Assembly (NCBI RefSeq): GCF_049056525.1 | Contig: NZ_JBHUPT010000019.1 | Span: forward strand, 62,001-126,000 | Direction: 5' to 3' | Length of the DNA: 64,000 nucleotides | From: Leisingera coralii | Lineage (GTDB): Bacteria > Pseudomonadota > Alphaproteobacteria > Rhodobacterales > Rhodobacteraceae | In this document: positions 42,969 through 51,636 of the stretch, piece after piece | How the letters are laid out: each line of letters opens with the position of its first letter | Position numbering within the stretch: the stretch's first letter is position 1 | The notes under the pieces: model-generated | Databases searched by the model: none | The model's input: the letters and a program-made list of their open reading frames with translations, nothing else | Told to the model about the DNA's origin: nothing | Position numbers and translations under genes: made by a program

Positions 42969-43634
42969 ATGCGCCAGCCCGCATCCGAAACCGCCCTGAA
43001 ATCCGAGCGCAGCCGCCTGCGCCGCGCCAACGAACGCGGGCTGTATGACCGCGAGACCGTGTATCAGGTGCTCGATGCCATGCCGCTGGCCCATATCGGC
43101 TATCAGATCAATGGCGCCACTTCCGTGCTGCCGACGCTGCAATGGCGTGAGGGGGATCATGTCTACTGGCACGGTTCCGCCGCCAGCAGGGCGATCCGCG
43201 CGATGGAGGGGGCTGAAGTCTGCCTCTCCGTTACCTGCATGGACGGCTACGTGCTGGCCCGTTCGGCGTTTCACCACTCGGTCAACTTCCGCTCCGCGAT
43301 GCTATTTGGTGTGGCGGAGAAGGTCACCGATGAGGACGCCAAGGCTGCCAGCCTCAAGGCGATGGTGGACCGCATCTTCCCCGGCCGGTGGGAGGCCCTG
43401 CGTTCGATGACGAAGCAGGAGCTGAAGGCAACGGCCCTCATGCGGATGCCGATTGAGGAGGGCGCTGCCAAGATCCGCTCCGGCCCGCCCAAGGATGATG
43501 AAGAGGATTACGCCTTGCCGATCTGGGCCGGGGTGGTGCCGATGGCCATGGAGCTCAAGCCGCCGCAGCCGGATCCTGCCAATCTGGCAGAAGTGGCGAT
43601 GCCGGATCACCTGAGCCGCATCCGCATCGGCTGA
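42969..43634 (+). CDS. Pyridoxamine 5'-phosphate oxidase-like FMN-binding protein
   Basis: A 221-residue split-barrel flavin protein. ERGLYDRETVYQVLDAMPLAHIGYQING and VYWHGSAASRAIRAM match the group of PNPOx-like proteins that bind FMN or F420. VLARSAFHHSVNFRSAMLFGVAEKV is the central conserved block. GAGG sits 6 bases before the ATG. Its divergent pairing with a MocR regulator suggests a role in vitamin B6 or amino-compound metabolism, but the true substrate is unknown. It ends in a strong shared terminator. Confidence 0.87.
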   Translation: MRQPASETALKSERSRLRRANERGLYDRETVYQVLDAMPLAHIGYQINGATSVLPTLQWREGDHVYWHGSAASRAIRAMEGAEVCLSVTCMDGYVLARSAFHHSVNFRSAMLFGVAEKVTDEDAKAASLKAMVDRIFPGRWEALRSMTKQELKATALMRMPIEEGAAKIRSGPPKDDEEDYALPIWAGVVPMAMELKPPQPDPANLAEVAMPDHLSRIRIG

Positions 43635-43638
43635 AACG

Positions 43639-43667
43639 AAAAGGCGCGCCGCCATGGCGCGCCTTTT
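43639..43667. terminator. Bidirectional Rho-independent terminator
   Basis: A perfect 12-bp stem AAAAGGCGCGCC/GGCGCGCCTTTT with a 5-base loop is followed by T residues on the + strand and gives TTTT on the minus strand. It separates the convergent flavin protein and MORN genes. Confidence 0.92.
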
Positions 43668-43683
43668 TCTTTAACGTTCCGGC

Positions 43684-45087
43684 TTACTCGGTCCCGGTGC
43701 TCACCAGCGCGCCGTTTTCCCATGTGCCGTCCGCCTGCTGGCCGCTGGCGTATTTCATCGTGCCCGGCCCCTGGCGCTTGCCGTTGACAAAGCTGCCCTC
43801 GTAAACGTCGCCATTGGCATAGGTCGCCACACCCTCACCGTAGATCTTGCCCTCTTGCCACTGGCCCTCATAGGTGAAGCCGTCGGGCATAACGATCTTG
43901 CCCGTGCCGTGCCGCTGGCTGTTTGCGAACTGGCCGGTATAGACCGACCCGTCGGCGTAGGTGACCTTGGCCTCGCCGTGGCGCTGCCCGTCCTGCCAGC
44001 CGCCTTCGTAGCGGTAGCCGTCGGCATAAGTCATCACCCCCTGACCGTGGTTCTTGGCGTTCTTGAAGCCGCCGGTATAGGTGATGCCGCTGGGGTAGGT
44101 GGCAGTGCCTTCGCCCTCGATCACACCGGCAACCCAATCGCCCTCATAGGTGGAGCCGTCGGGATAGGTGATCTTGCCTTGGCCCTCTGCCAGGTCATCG
44201 CGGAAATCGCCCTCGTAGACCGAACCGTCGGGATAGATCGCCTTGCCCTTGCCTTCGATCTGCCCCTTCACCCATTCGCCGGTGTAGCTGTAGCCGTCCT
44301 TTTCGGTGAAAGTGCCGGTGCCGTGCCGCTGATCGTTCAGGAAGTCACCGGTGTAGACATCGCCATTGGCATAGGTCTGCGTGCCGGTGCCATGACGGCG
44401 GCCCTTTTGCAGCTCGCCTTCGTAGACGTCGCCGTTGGGCTGCTCCAAGCGGCCGGTGCCATGCATCTGGCTCGCCATCCACTCGCCTTCGTAGACCAGA
44501 CCGTCCGAGGTCTCCAGCCGGCCTTGCCCCTGCAGCTGGCCATCGGCGACGCTGCCCTCATAGACGGTGCCCTCGGCATAGGTGATCTTGGCCTGGCCCT
44601 GCTGGCGCCCGTCGGCCCAATCGCCGTCATAGGTGTATCCGTCGGGCGATTGCATCACGCCTTTGCCGTGCCGCTTGCCATTGGCAAAGCTGCCCTGGTA
44701 GCGCACGCCGCTGGCATAGACCGACACGCCGTCGCCGTGGATCTGGCCGTCCTGCCATTCGCCCTCATAGGTACTGCCATCCGCGCGGGTCAGCTTGCCC
44801 AGCCCGTGCGGCTTGCCTTGCGCAAACTCGCCTTCGTAGACTGAGCCGTCCGGAAAGCGCGCCACACCCTGGCCGCGGACTTCTCCGTCGACCCACTCGC
44901 CGGTGTACTCATAGCCGTTGGGCAGCCTGTAGGTGCCGGTGCCGTGCTGCAGCCCGTTGCGGAAGGTGCCCTCGTAGACGCCGCCGATCTCATCCTGCGT
45001 GGTGATGATCTCCCCCTCCTGGGCCCAGGCCGGAGCGGCCAGTGCCAGGATCGTGGAAAACGCGAGTGCGGTGCCGAAACGGGTCAT
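43684..45087 (-). CDS. Secreted MORN-repeat protein, 18 tandem repeats
   Basis: A 467-residue protein with a signal peptide (FGTALAFSTILALAAPAWA). From about residue 36 it is built of 18 consecutive 23-residue MORN units with no gaps, e.g. YEYTGEWVDGEVRGQGVARF, plus a degenerate nineteenth (QQADGTWENG). Each has the Y-x-G-x-[WF]...G-x-G pattern. Such repeats form an elongated beta-hairpin ribbon, here perhaps ~18 hairpins long in the periplasm or outside. In eukaryotes MORN repeats dimerise or bind lipids; bacterial roles are largely unknown. It stands alone between a terminator and a divergent nadE. Confidence 0.92.
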   Translation of the reverse strand: MTRFGTALAFSTILALAAPAWAQEGEIITTQDEIGGVYEGTFRNGLQHGTGTYRLPNGYEYTGEWVDGEVRGQGVARFPDGSVYEGEFAQGKPHGLGKLTRADGSTYEGEWQDGQIHGDGVSVYASGVRYQGSFANGKRHGKGVMQSPDGYTYDGDWADGRQQGQAKITYAEGTVYEGSVADGQLQGQGRLETSDGLVYEGEWMASQMHGTGRLEQPNGDVYEGELQKGRRHGTGTQTYANGDVYTGDFLNDQRHGTGTFTEKDGYSYTGEWVKGQIEGKGKAIYPDGSVYEGDFRDDLAEGQGKITYPDGSTYEGDWVAGVIEGEGTATYPSGITYTGGFKNAKNHGQGVMTYADGYRYEGGWQDGQRHGEAKVTYADGSVYTGQFANSQRHGTGKIVMPDGFTYEGQWQEGKIYGEGVATYANGDVYEGSFVNGKRQGPGTMKYASGQQADGTWENGALVSTGTE

Positions 45088-45269
45088 TCAAAACCTCTGC
45101 CTGCCCAGGAATTACGGTGCTGCTGCCATATTGGGTTGCTCGCCCGGAAACTAAGCTACCGCAGACTGGGCCGCAATGTCTTTTCCCTGTTCCCAAGCCC
45201 TTGCCCTTTCCCTTGGCGGTCAATCTGGTAAATGGCTGGAGGAGGATTTTTGCAAAGGGCCCAAGCAGC

Positions 45270-46928
45270 ATGGCAGACCGTTTCCGCGTGACACTGGCGC
45301 AGCTGAACCCCACGGTGGGCGATCTGGCGGGCAACGCCGCCAAGGCCCGTGCCGCCTGGGAGGAGGGCCGCAAGGCCGGTGCCGATCTGGTGGCGCTGCC
45401 GGAAATGTTCATCACCGGCTACAACACCCAGGATCTGGTGATGAAGCCGGTTTTCCACCAGGCCGCCATTGCCGAGGTTGAAAAGCTGGCGGCGGATTGC
45501 GCCGATGGTCCGGCCCTGGCGATTGGCGGGCCGTGGGTCGAGGGCGGCCGGCTCTACAATGCCTATCTGATCCTGAAGGACGGCAAGATCGCGTCTCGCA
45601 GCCTCAAGCATCATCTGCCGAACGAGACCGTGTTTGACGAGGTCCGTATCTTCGAAGCCGGGCCCTTGGGCGGGCCCTATTCCGTAAACGGCACCCGCGT
45701 CGGATCTCCCATCTGCGAGGACGGTTGGCACGAGGACGTGGCCGAGACCCTGGCCGAGACTGGTGCCGAATTCCTGCTGATCCCGAACGGCTCGCCCTAT
45801 TTCCGCAACAAGATGGAGGTGCGCTTCAACCACATGGTTGCGCGCGCGGTCGAGACCCATCTGCCGGTGATTTACCTCAACATGGTGGGCGGCCAGGACG
45901 ACCAGGTCTTTGACGGCGGCTCCTTCGTCTTGAACCCGGGCGGCGCGCTGGCGCTTCAAATGCCGGTGTTCGACGAAGCCTATGCCCATCTGGACCTGGA
46001 GCGCACTGACGACGGCTGGCACGCGGTCGAAGGCGAAAAGGCGCATCTGCCCGACGAGTGGGAGCAGGACTACCGGGTAATGGTGGAGTCCTTGCGCGAC
46101 TACATGGGCAAAACCGGTTTCAAAAAGGTGCTGCTGGGCCTCTCCGGCGGCGTGGACTCGGCAATCGTGGCGGCGATTGCGGTGGATGCGCTAGGGGCGG
46201 AGAACGTCCGCTGCGTGATGCTGCCGTCCGAATACACCAGCCAGGAGTCGCTCGACGATGCCGAGGCCGTGGCCAAGGCGCTGGGCGTTCACTACGATTA
46301 TGTCCCAATCTCCGAGGGCCGCGCCGCGATCACCAATACGCTGGCACCGCTGTTTGCCGGCCGGGATACGGACATCACCGAGGAAAACATCCAGTCCCGT
46401 CTGCGCGGTCTGCTGCTGATGGCAATGTCCAACAAATTTGGTGAGATGCTCCTGACCACCGGCAACAAGTCCGAAGTGGCCGTGGGCTATGCCACCATCT
46501 ATGGCGACATGAACGGCGGCTACAACCCCATCAAGGATCTGTACAAGACCCGGGTGTTCGAGACCTGCCGCTGGCGCAACGCCAACCACCGACCCTGGAT
46601 GAAGGGCCCGGAGGGCGAGGTGATCCGCCCCAACGTGATCGACAAGCCGCCTACGGCTGAGCTGCGCGAGGATCAGAAGGACAGCGACAGCCTGCCGGAC
46701 TACCCGGAGCTGGACGCGATCCTGGAAATCCTGGTCGATAAGGAGGGCTCAATCGCAGATTGCGTCGCGGCGGGTTTCGAACGGGATGTGGCCAAACGGG
46801 TCGAGCATCTGCTTTATATCAGCGAATACAAGCGCTTCCAATCCGCGCCCGGCGCCCGGCTGACACCGCGGGCCTTCTGGCTGGACCGCCGCTATCCGAT
46901 TGTGAACCGCTGGCGCGACCCGTCCTGA
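45270..46928 (+). CDS. nadE: Glutamine-dependent NAD+ synthetase
   Basis: A 552-residue two-domain enzyme making NAD+ from deamido-NAD+, ATP and glutamine. The nitrilase-like glutaminase has Glu45 (ALPEMF), Lys113 (LKHHLPN) and Cys149 (ICEDGW). The synthetase has the PP-loop LLGLSGGVDSAIVAAIA from residue ~289. ATG at 45270 begins at the conserved ADRFRVTLAQLNPTVGDLAG. A longer in-frame ORF upstream overlaps the divergent MORN gene start and is not credible. It is monocistronic and ends with a T-tailed hairpin at 46951. High confidence. Confidence 0.96.
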   Translation: MADRFRVTLAQLNPTVGDLAGNAAKARAAWEEGRKAGADLVALPEMFITGYNTQDLVMKPVFHQAAIAEVEKLAADCADGPALAIGGPWVEGGRLYNAYLILKDGKIASRSLKHHLPNETVFDEVRIFEAGPLGGPYSVNGTRVGSPICEDGWHEDVAETLAETGAEFLLIPNGSPYFRNKMEVRFNHMVARAVETHLPVIYLNMVGGQDDQVFDGGSFVLNPGGALALQMPVFDEAYAHLDLERTDDGWHAVEGEKAHLPDEWEQDYRVMVESLRDYMGKTGFKKVLLGLSGGVDSAIVAAIAVDALGAENVRCVMLPSEYTSQESLDDAEAVAKALGVHYDYVPISEGRAAITNTLAPLFAGRDTDITEENIQSRLRGLLLMAMSNKFGEMLLTTGNKSEVAVGYATIYGDMNGGYNPIKDLYKTRVFETCRWRNANHRPWMKGPEGEVIRPNVIDKPPTAELREDQKDSDSLPDYPELDAILEILVDKEGSIADCVAAGFERDVAKRVEHLLYISEYKRFQSAPGARLTPRAFWLDRRYPIVNRWRDPS

Positions 46929-46950
46929 GGCGTGCGTTAACCCATTGAAG

Positions 46951-46973
46951 GCGCGGATCTTTTCCGCGCTTTT
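46951..46973 (+). terminator. Rho-independent terminator of nadE
   Basis: GCGCGGA (46951-46957) pairs with TCCGCGC (46963-46969) across a 5-base loop and is followed by TTTTCT, 22 bases after the nadE stop. Confidence 0.82.
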
Positions 46974-47107
46974 CTGTATTCGGTCAAGCCAGTTCCGGTG
47001 GCGGTAACGCCCTGATATGCGGCGAAAAAAACACAATGGCGGAAAGCGGCGCAGGGCGCGTCGCCTGTACGCTGGACCGGCGATTCCGCAGCGGGCATAG
47101 AGGCCTC

Positions 47108-48439
47108 ATGCCTGGACCGCGACTGCCTCATTTCCAATCCAATCTGGCCTTGCCCAAGGCCGTCGACGCCGTTGTGATCGGCGGCGGCATCATTGGCGCC
47201 GCCACCGCGCTGGAGCTGGCCGAACGCGGCCACTCGGTGCTGCTGTGCGAAAAGGGGCAGATCGCAGGCGAGCAGAGCTCGCGCAACTGGGGGTGGGTGC
47301 GCATTTCCTGCCGCGACCCGCGGGAAATCCCGCTGATGGCGGAATCGCTGCGGCTCTGGGAGGGATTGGCGGCACGCACCGGGCAGGAAACCGGGTTCAC
47401 CCGTTCCGGCATTCTCTACACCGCGGAAACCGCCAAGCGCGAGGCGCAGCTGGAACGCTGGCTGCGCAACCTCGACGGCTGGGGGCAGGGTGCCCGGATG
47501 GTGCGCGGGCAGCAGCTGGAGCAGCTGATGCCCGGCCATCAGACCAAAACCTGCGGCGGGCTGCTGACACCGATGGATGGGCGGGCCGAGCCGCAGATGG
47601 CCACCCCCGCAATCGCCACCGCCGCCCAGGCCGCGGGGGCCAAGATCATGACTGAATGCGCCGTCCGCAGCGTCGAGACCTCGGCCGGGCGCATCAGCGG
47701 TGTGATGACGGAGCGCGGCCGCGTCGCCTGTTCGGCGGTGGTGGTGGCGGGCGGCGTCTGGTCGCGGCTGTTTCTGGGCAACGCGGGCATCAGCCTGCCG
47801 CAACTCAAGGTGCTGAACTCGGTCCTGCGCACCTCGCCGGTGCAGGGCGGGCCGGAGACCGCGGTGCGCACCGGCAACCTGGGCCTGCGCAAGCGGGCCG
47901 ATGGCGGTTACACCGTCTCGGACGCGCTGGAGAATATGGTCGATATCGTGCCCGACAGCTTCCGCCTGGCCTGGAAGTTCCTGCCCAGCCTTCGGCACGA
48001 ATGGCGCGCGCTGCAGTTCCGCCTGACCAGCCGCTGGCGCGAGGAAGCTGCCCAAGCCCGCCGCTGGCAGCCGCAGCAGACCACCCCGTTTGAGCTGTGC
48101 CGGGTGCTGGATCCGGCCCCGTCGCAGAAGGCGCTGAAAAGCGGCTGGGCGGCAGCGCAAAAGGCCTTCCCTGTGCTGCAGGGCGCCGATGTGGTGCAAA
48201 GCTGGGGCGGGCTGATCGACGTGACCCCGGACGCGATCCCGGTGATCTCGCAGGCCGACCAACTGCCGGGCCTGTTCATCGCCACCGGGTTTTCCGGCCA
48301 CGGCTTTGGCATCGGCCCGGCCGCGGGCAAGCTGGCCGCCGACTTGGTGACTGGCGACAGACCCGTGGTCGACCCGCATGACTTCCGCCTGTCCCGCTTT
48401 ACCGATGGCAGCAAATACGGCCCGCGAAGCGGCTATTGA
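47108..48439 (+). CDS. FAD-dependent D-amino-acid/sarcosine-oxidase-type oxidoreductase
   Basis: A 443-residue DAO-superfamily flavoenzyme. The FAD-binding motif AVVIGGGIIGAATALELAERG is near residue 20, the second FAD segment GQIAGEQSSRNWGWVRIS follows, and the C-terminal FIATGFSGHGFGIGPAAGKL is diagnostic. ATG at 47108 has AGAGG upstream; an in-frame ATG at 47036 would add non-conserved sequence. The GEQSSRNWGW element resembles D-amino acid dehydrogenase-like proteins. The substrate is not determinable. It converges closely with the MBL gene (10 bases between stops). Confidence 0.88.
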   Translation: MPGPRLPHFQSNLALPKAVDAVVIGGGIIGAATALELAERGHSVLLCEKGQIAGEQSSRNWGWVRISCRDPREIPLMAESLRLWEGLAARTGQETGFTRSGILYTAETAKREAQLERWLRNLDGWGQGARMVRGQQLEQLMPGHQTKTCGGLLTPMDGRAEPQMATPAIATAAQAAGAKIMTECAVRSVETSAGRISGVMTERGRVACSAVVVAGGVWSRLFLGNAGISLPQLKVLNSVLRTSPVQGGPETAVRTGNLGLRKRADGGYTVSDALENMVDIVPDSFRLAWKFLPSLRHEWRALQFRLTSRWREEAAQARRWQPQQTTPFELCRVLDPAPSQKALKSGWAAAQKAFPVLQGADVVQSWGGLIDVTPDAIPVISQADQLPGLFIATGFSGHGFGIGPAAGKLAADLVTGDRPVVDPHDFRLSRFTDGSKYGPRSGY

Positions 48440-48449
48440 GCAGCCGCCG

Positions 48450-49382
48450 TCAGCCCATCAGCTGATAGCTCACCGGCACGTACCGGAACCCCTCGCCGCG
48501 GGTCTCGACGAAACCCGCCGCCGGGAACGGCATGTGATAGCCGATCATCGGAATCTTGTCCGCCGCCAGCATCCCCAGCACCTCGCGGCGCGATGCAGTC
48601 GCCGCCGCCTTGTCCATGTCGAATTTCACCTCCCAATCGGGCCGGGCAAAGCTCCAGACATAGTGGTTGGCCAGATCCGCCGTCAGCACCAGCTGGCGGT
48701 TGCCGCTCTCCAGCATGTAGCACATATGCCCGGGCGTATGGCCAAAGCTGGCCATCGCGGTGATCCCCGGCGCCACGCTCGCGCCGTCATCGACAAAAGT
48801 GGTTTTCTCCGCCAGCGGCGTCATGTTCTTGGCCACCAGATCGCCCACCCGGTCGCCCGGGTCGCGTTTGGACCAGAAATTGTATTCCTCCGCCCCAGTC
48901 ACATACCGGGCGTTCGGAAAGGTTGGCGTGCCATCCGCCATCAGCCCGCCGATATGGTCCGGATGCATATGGGTGATCACCACGACATTGATCTGGTCCG
49001 GCGTCACCCCGGCGGCGGCCAGCGCCTTGGCAATGCCGCCATTGCCCAGCCCGGTGTCAAACAGCACCAGCTCCCCGCCGGTATCAACGAGTGTGGGCGT
49101 GAAATAGAACTGAACGCTGTCGGCAGAGATGAAATTCTCCTCCGACACCTGGGCAAACTCTTCATCGCTTGCATTGCCGCCAAAGATGGCTTTCGGCCCC
49201 TCCCGCTGCGCCGAGGCATCCAGCAGCGTGGTGACAGGCATATCTGCCAGCTGGAAGGAATGGGCAACCGGCGCTTCGGCGCGGCCGCCATGTGCGCCGG
49301 CCAGCAGCGGCGTGGCAGCACCGGCCACGGGCAGGGCAGCGGCACCGGCCAGGGCCGCGCGGCGGGACAGGGAAACAGTCAT
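48450..49382 (-). CDS. Exported MBL-fold metallo-hydrolase
   Basis: A 310-residue protein with a twin-arginine-like leader (SLSRRAALAGAAALPVAGAA). The metallo-beta-lactamase zinc motif is ITHMHPDHIGGL near residue 137, with further ligands in FGHTPGHMCYM and LTADLANHYVW. The overall form (leader plus an N-terminal PVTTLLDAS strand) resembles the methyl-parathion-hydrolase/AHL-lactonase-like group, but that is a broad class. AGGAGG is well placed before the ATG. Substrate unknown; a lactone or ester is a reasonable guess. Confidence 0.88.
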   Translation of the reverse strand: MTVSLSRRAALAGAAALPVAGAATPLLAGAHGGRAEAPVAHSFQLADMPVTTLLDASAQREGPKAIFGGNASDEEFAQVSEENFISADSVQFYFTPTLVDTGGELVLFDTGLGNGGIAKALAAAGVTPDQINVVVITHMHPDHIGGLMADGTPTFPNARYVTGAEEYNFWSKRDPGDRVGDLVAKNMTPLAEKTTFVDDGASVAPGITAMASFGHTPGHMCYMLESGNRQLVLTADLANHYVWSFARPDWEVKFDMDKAAATASRREVLGMLAADKIPMIGYHMPFPAAGFVETRGEGFRYVPVSYQLMG

Positions 49383-49489
49383 GGCATAACCTCCTGTGGA
49401 GTTGGACTGGCCATACCCTAGCGCTCTGGCGGCAGAGGGCTGTAAACAATCCCGTGATGCGGGTTAGGGTACGGTCAGGAGGCCGCGTG

Positions 49490-49918
49490 ATGAGCCAGAA
49501 CAAGACCGTCCCAACCGGGGCAAGCGTCGAAGCGTTTCTTGCCGGTGTGGAACCAGCCCGCAAGGCAGCCGAGGCGCAGCAGCTGGATGCGCTGTTCCGC
49601 CGGGTGACCGGCTACGCGCCGCAGATGTGGGGGGCATCACTCGTTGGCTACGGCCGCTACCACTACCGCTATGCCTCGGGGCGCGAGGGCGACTTTCTCG
49701 CCACCGGCTTCTCGCCGCGAAAGGCCCGCCACTCGGTCTACATCATGCCGGGTTATCAGGACTACGGCGCCATCCTTTCCCGTCTTGGCAAGCACAAGCT
49801 TGGCAAGAGCTGCCTTTATGTAAACAAGCTCGCCGATATCGACCTGGAGGTCCTGGCCGAACTGATCCGCGCAGGCCTGAAGGATCTGAACGCACTCTGG
49901 CCGGTACAGCCTGAGTGA
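49490..49918 (+). CDS. DUF1801 domain-containing protein
   Basis: A 142-residue soluble protein. ATG at 49490 is preceded by TCAGGAGG. SVEAFLAGVEPARKAAEAQQLD, then MWGASLVGYGRYHYRY, ATGFSPRKARHSVYIMPGY and KHKLGKSCLYVNKLADIDL form the DUF1801 (YdhG/frataxin-like fold) pattern. The function of the family is not established. The frame extends upstream to 49292, antisense to the MBL gene, but that part is not credible coding. A composite repeat follows the stop on the opposite strand. Confidence 0.88.
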   Translation: MSQNKTVPTGASVEAFLAGVEPARKAAEAQQLDALFRRVTGYAPQMWGASLVGYGRYHYRYASGREGDFLATGFSPRKARHSVYIMPGYQDYGAILSRLGKHKLGKSCLYVNKLADIDLEVLAELIRAGLKDLNALWPVQPE

Positions 49919-49926
49919 CTGCCGGG

Positions 49927-49978
49927 CTTTCATCTTTCCCCAAATACTCGCGCCGCAGGCACGCGCCGTCAGGCGCGT
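49927..49978 (-). repeat. Composite repeat: TGAC-loop hairpin plus GAGTATTT tail, copy 3
   Basis: On the minus strand this reads stem ACGCGCC-TGAC-GGCGCGT (49978-49961), an 11-base spacer beginning GCCTGCGG, then GAGTATTTGGGGAAAGATGA with AAG at the end (49949-49927). It has the same order and spacing as the copy at 25985-26035. It starts 9 bases past the DUF1801 gene, pointing towards that gene. Confidence 0.65.
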
Positions 49979-50044
49979 TAACACTGCCGAAACTGGACAA
50001 TCCGCCGCCCATGTGACAAGGGGCAAGGCAACAGGAGACTCGTG

Positions 50045-51370
50045 ATGACCACCACCCGTTTTGCCCCGTCGCCGACCGGCTATATCCACGTTGGCAACCT
50101 GCGCACCGCGCTGATGAACTATCTGATCGCCCGCAAGGCCGGCGGCACCTTCATCCTGCGCATCGACGACACCGACCCGGAGCGGTCCAAGGAAGAATAT
50201 GTCGATGCGATCAAGCAGGACCTGGAATGGCTGGGCCTGACCTGGGACAAGGTGGAGCGCCAGTCCGAGCGGCTCGACCGGTACGTCGCCGCCGCCGACA
50301 AGCTGCGCGAGATCGGCCGCTTCTACGAGGCCTTCGAAACTCCGACCGAACTGGACCTGAAGCGCAAGAAGCAGCTCAACATGGGCAAGCCGCCGGTCTA
50401 TGACCGCGCCGCTCTGAACCTGTCCGAGGACGAGAAAGCCGCCCTGCGCGCTGAGCGCGGCGATGGCGTCTGGCGCTTCAAGCTGGACCATCAGCGGATC
50501 GAGTGGACCGACGGCATACTCGGCGATATCTCCATCGATGCGGCCTCGGTCTCCGACCCGGTGCTGATCCGCGGCGACGGCCAGTTCCTTTACACGCTTG
50601 CCTCGGTGGTCGACGACACCGAGATGGGCGTGACCCACGTGGTGCGCGGCTCTGACCATGTGACCAACACCGCCACCCAGATCCAGATCATCGAGGCGCT
50701 GGGCGGCTCCGTGCCCTCTTTTGCGCACCATTCGCTGCTGACCGGCCCGCAGGGCGAGGCGCTGTCCAAACGCCTTGGCACGCTTGCCTTGCGCGATCTG
50801 CGCGAAGCCGGCGTGCAGCCGATGGCGCTCCTCAGCCTGATGGCCCGCCTGGGCTCTTCCGATCCGGTGGAGCTGCGCAGCGAACTGGCGGAGCTGGTTG
50901 AGGGTTTCGACATCAACCGCTTCGGCGCTGCGCCGACCAAGTTCGATGTCGAGGATCTGTATCCGCTGACCGCCCGCTACCTGCAGTCGCTGCCGCTGGA
51001 GGCCGTGCAAGGCCATGTGGACGCGCTGGGCGTCCCGGCTGATAAGCAGGCGGCCTTCTGGGACATGGCCAAGGAAAACATCACCACGCTCAAGGACCTC
51101 GGCGGCTGGTGGGAGCTGTGCCGTGACGGCGCCGAGCCGCTGGTGGCTGATGAGGACAAGGATTTCATCGCCGAGGCGATGGCGCTGCTGCCCGAAGGCC
51201 CCTATGACAGCGAAAGCTGGGGCAAGTGGACCGCCGCGGTGAAGGAGGCCACCGGCCGCAAGGGCAAGGGGCTTTTCATGCCGCTCCGCAAGGCCGTGAC
51301 CGGCATGGAACGCGGCCCCGACATGTCGGCGCTTCTGGCACTGATGGAAAAGGTCCGGGCGCGCGGCTGA
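50045..51370 (+). CDS. gltX: Glutamate--tRNA ligase
   Basis: A 441-residue class Ib synthetase, at the short end for GluRS. The N-terminus TRFAPSPTGYIHVGNLRTAL holds the HIGH motif (as IHVGN), RIDDTDPERSKEEY binds glutamate, and the KMSKS motif is EALSKRLGTLALRDLREAGV. ATG at 50045 suits CAGGAGA upstream; the GTG one codon earlier is possible. Many alphaproteobacteria have two gltX genes, one of which may have altered tRNA specificity; which one this is cannot be told here. A T-tailed terminator follows. Confidence 0.95.
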   Translation: MTTTRFAPSPTGYIHVGNLRTALMNYLIARKAGGTFILRIDDTDPERSKEEYVDAIKQDLEWLGLTWDKVERQSERLDRYVAAADKLREIGRFYEAFETPTELDLKRKKQLNMGKPPVYDRAALNLSEDEKAALRAERGDGVWRFKLDHQRIEWTDGILGDISIDAASVSDPVLIRGDGQFLYTLASVVDDTEMGVTHVVRGSDHVTNTATQIQIIEALGGSVPSFAHHSLLTGPQGEALSKRLGTLALRDLREAGVQPMALLSLMARLGSSDPVELRSELAELVEGFDINRFGAAPTKFDVEDLYPLTARYLQSLPLEAVQGHVDALGVPADKQAAFWDMAKENITTLKDLGGWWELCRDGAEPLVADEDKDFIAEAMALLPEGPYDSESWGKWTAAVKEATGRKGKGLFMPLRKAVTGMERGPDMSALLALMEKVRARG

Positions 51371-51395
51371 TCCGCTCCCCGGCAAGGCATTCCAG

Positions 51396-51425
51396 AAGGG
51401 CGGAGCCGCGGGTTCCGCCCTTTTT
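51396..51425 (+). terminator. Rho-independent terminator of gltX
   Basis: AAGGGCGGA (51396-51404) pairs with TCCGCCCTT (51414-51422) across a 9-base loop, and T residues continue to 51425. It is 26 bases after the gltX stop. Confidence 0.85.
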
Positions 51426-51453
51426 CGTCCCGCTTTGCTGAAAAACAGCAGAA

Positions 51454-51608
51454 GCGCTCCCGCCCGCCGGAGCTGCATCAAAGATGCAACCCCTGCCGTT
51501 GGGCCGGGCGCCGCGCAGACGCGCGGCGCAGCACCGCGCCCCGGCGCGGTGCCATGCCCAACTGAGCATGGTGCAGCTTGCCTGCGCCTGAACAGGCGGG
51601 AGGGCGCC
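51454..51608 (+). repeat. Structured dispersed repeat, copy B (extended)
   Basis: It begins GCGCTCCCGCCCGCC and contains a small TGCATC-AAA-GATGCA hairpin, the core GTTGGGCCGGGC, and a 7-bp stem GCCGCGC-AGAC-GCGCGGC. Unlike copy A it continues through a 10-bp perfect stem (51530-51551) and a CCATGC/GCATGG hairpin to a near-inverted end GGCGGGAGGGCGC, giving terminal inverted repeats over ~155 bases. It fills most of the 266-base gap between convergent genes. No gene is supported there. Confidence 0.7.
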
Positions 51609-51636
51609 GTTTGCAGGAGAGAAAGCCAGTGTAGCC

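Noticed and set aside
46937..48379. 480-codon minus-strand ORF antisense to the FAD oxidoreductase
   Set aside because: The + strand frame has the FAD-binding motifs; the antisense frame is low-information.
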